The notes under the pieces are model-generated. The model saw only the letters and a program-made list of their open reading frames with translations, had not been told where the DNA came from and did no database searches. This document shows positions 1 to 8,989 of a stretch of 60,396 nucleotides of DNA, piece by piece. Source of the DNA: Piscinibacter caeni (lineage in GTDB: Bacteria > Pseudomonadota > Gammaproteobacteria > Burkholderiales > Burkholderiaceae_C); contig KZ836116.1 in assembly GCA_003265685.1 (NCBI GenBank), forward strand, positions 1 to 60,396. Reading direction: 5' to 3'. A program made the position numbers and the translations under genes. Positions within the stretch are counted from its first letter, which is position 1, and every line of letters starts with the position of its first letter.

Positions 1-324
1 CGGCGCGGGCGGCGGCGTCGGCGTGGTCGCGGTGATCGCTGGTGCCGGCGGCGGCGGCGTCGCGATCTGCACCTCCGGCGGCGGGATGAACGGGGGCGGC
101 GGCGCCTCCAGACGCGGCGGCGGCGGCACCGCCGTCTCGGGCGGCAGCGGCGGTTTCTTGATCTCCTCGATGACCTTGGTCTCGATCGGCGCGCGCACGA
201 CGTCGATGACCTTCTTCGCGAGCCCGGTGAGCAGTGCGTAGGCCAGCACGCCGTGGAAGAGCACCACCATCATGAACCCGAAGACGTGCTGCCTCGGGTC
301 GCGTTGTCGCTGGGCAAAGTTCAT
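1..324 (-). CDS. tonB: TonB energy-transducing protein, N-terminal part (runs off left edge)
   Basis: The first 108 codons of a TonB-family protein are present and the reading frame stays open to base 1, so the C-terminal domain that contacts receptors lies outside the window. A single membrane helix spans about residues 15-35 after a short basic N-terminus. A proline-rich stretch starts near residue 58 (PPLPPE, then PPPPFIPPP), the rigid periplasmic spacer typical of TonB. TonB carries energy from the ExbB/ExbD proton channel to outer-membrane receptors. The ATG overlaps the TGA of the upstream sugar kinase (ATGA), so it is probably translated with the rhamnose genes and may serve the TonB-dependent receptor at 13323-15659. 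exbBD may follow beyond the edge; this cannot be seen. Confidence 0.85.
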   Translation of the reverse strand, partial: MNFAQRQRDPRQHVFGFMMVVLFHGVLAYALLTGLAKKVIDVVRAPIETKVIEEIKKPPLPPETAVPPPPRLEAPPPPFIPPPEVQIATPPPPAPAITATTPTPPPAP

Positions 325-1856
325 GTCGGGATGTCTCCTGTTCGTGGAAGGGGTCGACGTTCGCCACCCTCCGTCATGGCCGCGGGCGACAGCGCCGCCC
401 GCCAGCCGATGGCATCGGCGGCCAGCGCCGCGCGCAGCGGTTCGTCCGGCGCGTCGACGAGCGCCAGCGCCGGCAGCGCACCCACGGCCTGCGGGTCGTG
501 CCAGTGCGCGAGCAGCCAGGCGCCGCGCGCGGTTCCCTCGATGTCGTCGGTACAGCGCAGCAGCCGGCTGCGGCCGCGCAGGTGCGCCGCCAGCACGCTG
601 CAGAAGGCCTCGTTGTGCGCGAACGGGCCTTCGACGATCACCGCCGGCGCTCCGGCCGCGGTGGCCGGCAGCAGCTCGTCGATCAGCAGTGCGCTGACGC
701 GCGCGCAGTACAGCGCCGCAAGCGCCGGGCGCAGCGCGGCCGGCAGCGCGGCCGGGCCGTCGATGACCGGCCGGCCGCGGCGCAGCAGCTGCCCGCGGCG
801 GCCGACGAAGGGCCCGCCGCTGTCGGACCAGCTCGGCAGCGCCTGCCAGCCGGACGCCAGCACCTCGCGCAGCCGCTCCACGGTGGCGTGCGCCGGATCG
901 GCGCCGGCGCACAGCGCGGCGAATTCGCGGCCGCCCATGAAACGCGCCGTCGGCAGGCTGCGTCCGTCGACGGCGACGTTGATCAGCTCGTCCATGCCTG
1001 GCTCGAGCCGGTGCGTCGGGGCGCCGGGCGCCATCGCGATGACCCAGGTGCCGGTGGACAGCACGAGCGCGTCGGGATGCGTGCGCAGATGGCGCGCCAG
1101 GCACGCGTTGCTGTCGTGCGCGCCGACGAGCACCTGCAGGTCCGCGGGCAGGCTCCAGCGGCGCGCCAGTTCGGGCCGCAGCGGACCGAGCGGCTCCCAC
1201 GCACGCCGCAGCGGCGCGAAGCGGGCCGCGATGCCGCTGGCCTGCGCCCAGTCGCTGAAGCGATCGTGCGTCGGCGCCCACAGGCCGGTGTGGCAGCCCA
1301 GCGACGACACCTCGTTCGCCGCGACGCCGCTGAACCGCCAGGCCCAGTACTGCGGGTACGGCAGCCAGTGGCGCAGGCCGGCGAGTTCCTTCGGACGGCA
1401 GCGCTGCAGCCAGTCGAGCTGGCGGCCCGCGTTCAGGCCCTGCGGCAGGCGCGGCGTGCCGTGGTGGGCGAAGTTGCCGAGCGAGGCCTCGAAGCCGGCG
1501 GTGACCTGCCCGTAGCCATCCCACTCGTAATCGATCGGCGGCAGCAGCGCGCCGGCCTCGCCGAGCGCGACGAAGGCCGCGCCGTGCGTGGTGACGATCA
1601 GGCGGCGCGGCGCCGCCTCGTTCGCGCCGGCCCCGCTACGCCAGGCCGCGAGCCGCCGCAGCGCGGCGTCGATCCAATCGGCCAGGCGGCGAATGCCCAG
1701 GCCCAGGTAGCCCGGCGCGCCGTCGGCGCCCGCGCCCACCCACTGCGGCTCGTTGGCGATGCTGTCGCCCCAGCGCTCCGCGCCCTGCCGGTCGATCAGC
1801 AGCAGCTTCGCGTGGCTCTTGCCCACGTCGAGCACCAGCGTGGCGCCGCGGTTCAT
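321..1856 (-). CDS. rhaK: FGGY-family carbohydrate kinase, probable L-rhamnulose kinase
   Basis: A 511-residue kinase of the FGGY/ASKHA fold, the usual length for the family. The N-terminus shows the phosphate-1 loop (LVLDVGKSHAKLLLID) and a second nucleotide-binding segment, STGTWVIAM, lies near residue 267. It should phosphorylate L-rhamnulose to rhamnulose-1-phosphate, linking the isomerase and aldolase encoded just upstream. The substrate is inferred from the neighbours rhaI and rhaD, since FGGY kinases act on many sugars. The ATG at 1856 lies 35 bases after the rhaI stop and fits the start of the fold. The stop overlaps the tonB start. It resembles the RhaK type found with RhaI in rhizobia rather than enterobacterial RhaB. 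Confidence 0.85.
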   Translation of the reverse strand: MNRGATLVLDVGKSHAKLLLIDRQGAERWGDSIANEPQWVGAGADGAPGYLGLGIRRLADWIDAALRRLAAWRSGAGANEAAPRRLIVTTHGAAFVALGEAGALLPPIDYEWDGYGQVTAGFEASLGNFAHHGTPRLPQGLNAGRQLDWLQRCRPKELAGLRHWLPYPQYWAWRFSGVAANEVSSLGCHTGLWAPTHDRFSDWAQASGIAARFAPLRRAWEPLGPLRPELARRWSLPADLQVLVGAHDSNACLARHLRTHPDALVLSTGTWVIAMAPGAPTHRLEPGMDELINVAVDGRSLPTARFMGGREFAALCAGADPAHATVERLREVLASGWQALPSWSDSGGPFVGRRGQLLRRGRPVIDGPAALPAALRPALAALYCARVSALLIDELLPATAAGAPAVIVEGPFAHNEAFCSVLAAHLRGRSRLLRCTDDIEGTARGAWLLAHWHDPQAVGALPALALVDAPDEPLRAALAADAIGWRAALSPAAMTEGGERRPLPRTGDIPT

Positions 1857-1891
1857 GTCCTGGTCCTGGGTCGGTGTGCGTGCCGCGTCGC

Positions 1892-3178
1892 TCAGACGAT
1901 GCCGCCGCCGCCCGCCTTGCCGGCCGGCCGCTCGCGGCCGACGCGCGCGCGGTAGCCGCTCGCGCGGTACGCGGCGATCGGATCGATCGCGCCGCCGGCG
2001 TCGCGCCGCACACGCTGCAGCAGCGGCTCGACGTCGGTCTGGAACGCACGCTGCAGCAGCCGCGTCGCCGCGAGCGCGTCGTTGTCCTGCTGTGCCGCGT
2101 CGAGCGCCGCGCGGTCGACGAGCAGCGCCTGCGCGTAGCTGCGCTGCACCTGCGCGGCACTCGCCATCAAGCTCTCGATCGGGTCGGTGACGTTGTGGCT
2201 CTGGTCGAGCATGTAGGCCGGCTCGAAGGCCACGCCTTCGTGCGCCGCGGCGACCAGCTCGTTGAAGACCAGGAACAGTCGGTACGGCGCGACGCTGCCG
2301 GCATCGAGGTCGTCGTCGCCGTACTTGCTGTCGTTGAAGTGGAAGCCGGCGAGCTTGCCCGCCGCGATCAGCCGCGCGACGATCAGCTCGATGTTGACGT
2401 TCGGCGCGTGGTGGCCGAGGTCGACCAGGCACTGCGCGCGCGGCCCCAGCGCGGTCGCGGCGAGGTAGCTCGAGCCCCAGTCCTGGATCACCGTCGCGTA
2501 GAACGCCGGCTCGCAGATCTTGTGCTCGAGGAACATGCGCCAGTCGGTCGGCAGCGCGGCGTAGATCCGGCGCGTGCTGTCGAGGTAGCGCTCGAACGCG
2601 CGCCGGAAGTGCTGCTGGCCGGGGAAGTTGCTGCCGTCGCCGATCCACACCGTCAGCGCCTTCGACCCGAGCGCGCGGCCGATCTCGATGCACTCGAGGT
2701 TGTGCGCGACGGCCTGCGCGCGCACTGCGGCGTCGCTGTGCGTCAGGCTGCCGTACTTGTAGCTCAGCGGCTGGCCCGGTTGGTCACTGAAGGTGTTGGA
2801 GTTCATCGCGTCGAACGCGAGGCCGGCCGCCGCGGCGGCGCCGCGCAGCTCGCTCCAGTCGCTGCAGCGGTCCCACGGGATGTGCAGGCTCACCGTCGGC
2901 GTGGCGCGGCCGAGCTGCTGGATGACCGCGCAGTCCTGCAGCTTGTCGAACACGTGGCGCGGCTCGCCGACGCCCGGGAAGCGCGCAAAGCGCGTGCCGC
3001 CGGTGCCGACGCCCCAGCTCGGGATCGCGACGCCGAACGCGGCGACCTGCCGGCGCACCGCTTCGAGGTCGATGCCGCGGCGCGCCAGCGTCGCGCCGAG
3101 CGCGGCGTAGTCGGCCGCGTGGTCGGCGGCGGCACGTTCGTTGTGCGCATGGATAAGGTGTTCGTCGATCGGCTTCAT
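1892..3178 (-). CDS. rhaI: L-rhamnose isomerase, RhaI type
   Basis: A 428-residue TIM-barrel sugar isomerase that converts L-rhamnose to L-rhamnulose in the cytoplasm. Recognisable barrel segments carry the metal-binding acidic and histidine residues: LEHKICEPAFY (about residue 217), VDLGHHAPNVNIE (about 254) and FHFNDSKYGDDDLD (about 283). The sequence matches the RhaI type found in rhizobia and actinobacteria, not E. coli RhaA. The ATG at 3178 has a good ribosome-binding site (GGAGG, 7 bases away). It sits 20 bases after rhaD and 35 bases before the kinase, so the three enzymes form one operon. Confidence 0.92.
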   Translation of the reverse strand: MKPIDEHLIHAHNERAAADHAADYAALGATLARRGIDLEAVRRQVAAFGVAIPSWGVGTGGTRFARFPGVGEPRHVFDKLQDCAVIQQLGRATPTVSLHIPWDRCSDWSELRGAAAAAGLAFDAMNSNTFSDQPGQPLSYKYGSLTHSDAAVRAQAVAHNLECIEIGRALGSKALTVWIGDGSNFPGQQHFRRAFERYLDSTRRIYAALPTDWRMFLEHKICEPAFYATVIQDWGSSYLAATALGPRAQCLVDLGHHAPNVNIELIVARLIAAGKLAGFHFNDSKYGDDDLDAGSVAPYRLFLVFNELVAAAHEGVAFEPAYMLDQSHNVTDPIESLMASAAQVQRSYAQALLVDRAALDAAQQDNDALAATRLLQRAFQTDVEPLLQRVRRDAGGAIDPIAAYRASGYRARVGRERPAGKAGGGGIV

Positions 3179-3198
3179 CGCGCGTCCTCCGTCGGATG

Positions 3199-5307
<2,109 letters not shown>

Positions 5308-5392
5308 GGCGTGGCGACGCGGCGTGAGGCGGGGTCTGCGTGAAGCGCGGCGGATGGTAGGAAGCCGCTGCGACAGGCACAATGGCGCCGGA

Positions 5393-5409
5393 CTGATCAG
5401 CGTTATCAG
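5393..5409. promoter_or_regulatory. Dyad operator between rhaD and the LysR gene
   Basis: CTGAT-N7-ATCAG lies in the divergent intergenic region, 86 bases before the rhaD start. Its right half, CGTTATCAG, is identical to the half-site found beside the palindrome at 15744. The left half differs and the spacing is one base longer. It could bind the LacI protein encoded at 6499 or the adjacent LysR regulator; it does not fit a T-N11-A LysR box cleanly. Confidence 0.45.
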
Positions 5410-5567
5410 ACTTTCTTATGGACACCCGCAAAGGTCCGCCGGACCCCGCCAGAGGCCGCCCGCCGCCGGCCCCGGCGGCACATGGCGTCGATGCGCCTGA
5501 GGGAAAGTCCCATCGTGCACGGCCCGCTTCACGCGGCGCGGCAGCGAGCGCGCCGGACCTGAAGGCG

Positions 5568-6494
5568 ATGAACCTGCGCGCGCTCGAGGTGTTTGCCGCC
5601 GTGGCCGACGCCGGCGGCCATTCGCTGGCGGCCGACAAGCTCGACATCTCGCAGCCGGCCGTCTCGATGCAGATCCGCCAGCTCGAGGCCGCGTTGCACG
5701 TGCCGCTGTTCGACGGGCCGCGCCGCCATCACCTGACCGACGCCGGCCGCGAACTGCTGCAGCATGCGCGCGTGATCCTGCAGCAGGTCCGCCTCGCGCA
5801 GGCCGCGATCGGCGGATTCAGCGCCGACGTCGGCGGCGGCAAGGGGCCCGGGCTGTGCGGCGTGCTGCACCTGGGCGTCGTCAGCAGCGCGAACTACTTC
5901 GCGCCGCGGCTGCTGCAGGCCTTCAAGGCGCTGCACCCGGACATCCGGCTCAAGCTGACGATGGCGCGGCGCGACGAGGTGCTGGCACTGCTGCAGCAGC
6001 AGCAGCTCGACATCGCGATCACCGGCTTCCCGCCCTCCGAGGCCGACCTCGAGGCGACCACCTTCGCGCGCAACCCGCACTGCATCGTCGCCGCCGCGGA
6101 CCATCCGCTCGCCGGCCGTTCGCGGCTGCGCTGGGCCGACCTGCGCGGCGAGCCGTTCATCTTCCGCGAGCCGGGCAGCGCGACGCGCCAGTTCCTCGAG
6201 TCGCTGCTGCAGAGCCAGGCGATCCAGGTGCGCGCCAGCCTCGAGATGACCGGCAACGAGACGATCAAGCAGGCCGTCATGTGCGGCCTGGGCATCAGCT
6301 TCCTGAGCGCGCACACCTTCCAGGTCGAACTCGAGGCCGGGCGGCTCGCGGTGCTGGACCTGGTCGACCTGCCGAAGTACCTCGACTGGTGCATCGTGCA
6401 GCGCCGCGACCGCGCGCTGCCGGCACTGCCGGCGGCGCTGCGCGATTTCGTGATCGCCAACGCCGCGGACGTCGCGCGCTGCCGCGTGGCGTGA
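5568..6494 (+). CDS. LysR-family transcriptional regulator
   Basis: From the ATG at 5568 the product is 308 residues, the normal LysR length. An N-terminal winged helix-turn-helix (LDISQPAVSMQIRQLEAAL, about residues 27-45) is followed by a periplasmic-binding-like effector domain. The frame is open back to 5418, which would add 50 proline- and alanine-rich residues without LysR similarity, so the shorter start is chosen. It is transcribed away from rhaD, the usual LysR arrangement with a target operon, and so may activate rhamnose catabolism and repress itself. The helix region also resembles CbbR-type regulators, so the effector is unknown. Confidence 0.88.
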   Translation: MNLRALEVFAAVADAGGHSLAADKLDISQPAVSMQIRQLEAALHVPLFDGPRRHHLTDAGRELLQHARVILQQVRLAQAAIGGFSADVGGGKGPGLCGVLHLGVVSSANYFAPRLLQAFKALHPDIRLKLTMARRDEVLALLQQQQLDIAITGFPPSEADLEATTFARNPHCIVAAADHPLAGRSRLRWADLRGEPFIFREPGSATRQFLESLLQSQAIQVRASLEMTGNETIKQAVMCGLGISFLSAHTFQVELEAGRLAVLDLVDLPKYLDWCIVQRRDRALPALPAALRDFVIANAADVARCRVA

Positions 6495-6498
6495 GCGT

Positions 6499-7548
6499 CT
6501 AGGCCCGCGGCGGCGGCGCGACCGAATCGCGGAAGGTGGGCAGGCACGGCAGCAGCGCCGTCGCCGCGACCGCTTCGCCGCCGGACTCGAGCGTGCCGAT
6601 CAGCTGGCGCACCGCCTGCGCGGCCATCGCCGCGACCGGCAGGTCGATCGTCGTCAACGCGGGCCAGGTCTTGCGCGACAGCCCCGAGTTGTCGAAACCG
6701 ACGACCGACAGCTGCGCCGGCAGCACGAGCTGCTTCTCGTGCGCGACCGCGAGCACGCCGGCGGCGATGTCGTCGTTCGCGCATACCACCGCGGTCGGGC
6801 GCTTGGCCAGCCCGAGCAGCGCGCGGCCCGATTCGAGGCCGCCGTCGAAGCCGAAGCCGGTCAGGCTCAGGTAGCGATCCGAGACGGGCAGGTGGGCCAG
6901 CTGGTGCGCCTCCTTGAAGCCCTCCAGGCGCTCGAAGCCGGCACGCGCGCTGCCCCCGCCGGCGAAGGCGATGTGACGATGGCCCAGCTCGATCAGGTGG
7001 CGGGTCATCGCGCGCACCGCGGGCCGTTCGTCGGCGGCCACCCACAGCGGTGCACGATCGGTGCGCAGCGGGCTGACCGCCGAGAACGGAATGGCGTGGC
7101 GGGCCAACGCGTTCAGCAGGCCCGGCGATTCGGTCGCGGGCGCCGGGACGACGAAGCCGCCCAGTTGCCGGCTGCGGACCAGGCCCACGAGGTCCTCGGC
7201 GACGCGCCGCTCGCTCTGGCCCTTGACCAGCACGAGGGCGTAGTTGCGTTCCTGGCACACGCCGAGCGCGCCCAGGTGCAGCGCCGTGAGGTATTCGTAG
7301 CCGGTCTTGTCGGACATGTCGCCGGCTTCGCGCGGCAGCAGCAGGCCGATCGCCTTGGGCACGCTGCTGGCGAGGTTGCGGGCCGACTGGAGCGGCACGT
7401 AGCCGAGCTCCTTGATCGCTGCGCGCACGGCCTGGCACTTGTCCTCGGCCACGTAGGGCTCGTTGCGCAGCACCCGCGACACCGTCATCACCGACACGCC
7501 CGCGCGGGCGGCCACTTCACGGATGGTGATCTTTTCCGGCTTGTTCAT
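6499..7548 (-). CDS. LacI-family transcriptional repressor
   Basis: A 349-residue LacI/GalR regulator. The N-terminal helix-turn-helix and hinge are clear (IREVAARAGVSVMTVSRVL, residues 8-26), followed by a sugar-binding core with VVCANDDIAAGVL and LSVVGFDNS. It is last in the minus-strand glycosidase cluster and ends 4 bases from the convergent LysR gene. LacI proteins bind short palindromes with a central CG, and the locus has two identical ones (15744-15755 and 17571-17582), so this protein is the natural candidate to silence the receptor and GH3 genes until a rhamnoside or its breakdown product appears. A lone GATAAC half-site lies at 7589-7594, about 40 bases before its own start. Confidence 0.92.
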   Translation of the reverse strand: MNKPEKITIREVAARAGVSVMTVSRVLRNEPYVAEDKCQAVRAAIKELGYVPLQSARNLASSVPKAIGLLLPREAGDMSDKTGYEYLTALHLGALGVCQERNYALVLVKGQSERRVAEDLVGLVRSRQLGGFVVPAPATESPGLLNALARHAIPFSAVSPLRTDRAPLWVAADERPAVRAMTRHLIELGHRHIAFAGGGSARAGFERLEGFKEAHQLAHLPVSDRYLSLTGFGFDGGLESGRALLGLAKRPTAVVCANDDIAAGVLAVAHEKQLVLPAQLSVVGFDNSGLSRKTWPALTTIDLPVAAMAAQAVRQLIGTLESGGEAVAATALLPCLPTFRDSVAPPPRA

Positions 7549-7605
7549 CCTCGCGGGGTCGATGTGGCTTGGCGCCGTCCGTGGCGACGATAACCCAGCC
7601 GCGCC

Positions 7606-8088
7606 TCAGGGCATGCGCGGCTGGGCGTCCCAGTGCTCGGCGATCTTGCCGCCTTCGATGCGGAACATGTCGAACGCGGTCGTGGTGTACGACTTCGAGG
7701 GGTCCTTCGGATCCTGGCGTTCGGAGACGAAGCTCAGCACGACCAGGTCGCGCTCGGCGGTGATGGCCACCAGCGGCGCGCCGACGGTCTGGGCGATCGC
7801 GCGCGGCTTCGCGAACCGGCCGAAGAACTCGACGAAGGCGGCGCGCCCGGTCGGCACGTTGGGGTTGTGCTGGATGTAGCTCTCGGTGAGGTACTTGTCG
7901 GCGAGTTCGAGGTGGCCGCCTTCGAAGACCTCGCGCCAGAAGTCGTAGACGAGACGCTTGTTGGCGGCCAGCTTCGGGTCGGCGCTGGCCAGCAGCGCGG
8001 CATGGTCGCGCGCGGCAGTGACGGGAACCTGGGCGAGCGCGGCGTTGCCGGCGATGGCGAGCAGGAAGGCGAGCAGGAGCTTGTTCAT
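7606..8088 (-). CDS. Secreted SnoaL/NTF2-like protein
   Basis: 160 residues with a clear Sec signal peptide (about residues 1-19, ending AALAQ). The mature part is a single NTF2-like cone domain of the SnoaL type: LVYDFWREVFEGGHLELADKY, YIQHNPNVPTGRAAF and a C-terminal strand set ending EHWDAQPRMP. The family includes polyketide cyclases, but many secreted members have no known reaction. It lies between the LacI gene and the alpha/beta-hydrolase in the rhamnoside cluster, so it may act on or bind a periplasmic aglycone. The function remains unknown. Confidence 0.8.
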   Translation of the reverse strand: MNKLLLAFLLAIAGNAALAQVPVTAARDHAALLASADPKLAANKRLVYDFWREVFEGGHLELADKYLTESYIQHNPNVPTGRAAFVEFFGRFAKPRAIAQTVGAPLVAITAERDLVVLSFVSERQDPKDPSKSYTTTAFDMFRIEGGKIAEHWDAQPRMP

Positions 8089-8132
8089 GCGGCGTGTGAG
8101 GAAGTGGTGGACGGAAGGCGGAAAGGCCGGCG

Positions 8133-8981
8133 TCAGCGTGCCGCCGTCGCAGCGGTGGCGTCGGCGTGGCGCGTGACGCGCAACGCGTTGACGACGATCC
8201 AGTCGACGATGCGCGAGATCGTCTGCGTGGTCGCCGGCAGCGCGCCGTTCAGGTAGCCGTGCTGCGTGCCCGGTTCGCGCACGACCGCGGTGTCCACGCC
8301 GGCACGCGCGAGCAGTGCGGCGAACTCCTCGCCGGAAGGCCGCAGGTCGTCGACCTCGGCGTTGACGATCAGCGTCGGCGGCAGGCCGGTCAGCACGCCG
8401 TGCGCCGGGAACGCGTACGGATGCTTCAGCAGCGCCGCATCGCCGACGTAGTTGAGGTTCAGCTCGTCGCACAGGTGCAGCGGGAAGCGCTGGTCTTCCG
8501 GCAATTCCGCGAGCCGGGCCTGCAGGCTGGGCGACGGCGGCGGCAGCACGTCGTGCATCACCGGGTAGACGAGCACCAGGCTGGCGGCGGCCGGCAAGCC
8601 GGTGTCGCGCGCGCGCAGCGCGGCGGCCGCGGCGAGGTTCGCGCCCGCACTGGCGCCGCCCAGGTGCCAGCGCGACGCCGCAATGCCGAGCGTGGCGCCG
8701 GCCGTGGCCCAGCGCCACGCCGCATCGACGTCGTCGCCCGGCACCGGGAAATGCACGCCGTTCACCGCGAGCCGGTAGTCCACCGATGCGACCGCGATGC
8801 CCGCGGCGGCGAGTTCGCGCGACACGGCGTCCGCCTCGGGGATGTCGAGGTCGCCCTTGAAGAAGGCGCCGCCGTGCAACCACAGCAAGGCGTCGCCACA
8901 CGGCTGGCGCGGCGTGTAGGTGCGCACCGGCACGGCGCCGTGCGGTCCGGGGACGGTGATGTTCTCGATGACGATGTTCAT
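8133..8981 (-). CDS. Alpha/beta-hydrolase, HSL-type esterase
   Basis: A 282-residue esterase of the hormone-sensitive-lipase group. It shows the oxyanion motif HGGAF (about residues 35-39), the nucleophile elbow GASAG with catalytic Ser in the 130s, an acidic residue in VDDLRPSG and the catalytic His in TQHGYLNG. There is no signal peptide, so it should act in the cytoplasm. Next to a rhamnosidase and a GH3 enzyme it is likely to remove acyl groups (acetyl or hydroxycinnamoyl) from a plant glycoside. This role is inferred from context. It starts shortly after the GH78 stop, within the same run of genes. Confidence 0.87.
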   Translation of the reverse strand: MNIVIENITVPGPHGAVPVRTYTPRQPCGDALLWLHGGAFFKGDLDIPEADAVSRELAAAGIAVASVDYRLAVNGVHFPVPGDDVDAAWRWATAGATLGIAASRWHLGGASAGANLAAAAALRARDTGLPAAASLVLVYPVMHDVLPPPSPSLQARLAELPEDQRFPLHLCDELNLNYVGDAALLKHPYAFPAHGVLTGLPPTLIVNAEVDDLRPSGEEFAALLARAGVDTAVVREPGTQHGYLNGALPATTQTISRIVDWIVVNALRVTRHADATAATAAR

Positions 8982-8989
8982 GGTCGGCT

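Noticed and set aside
5418..5567. N-terminal extension of the LysR protein
   Set aside because: The 50 extra codons are Pro/Ala/Arg-rich with no LysR similarity, and the start would lie 9 bases after the operator. The ATG at 5568 gives the normal length.
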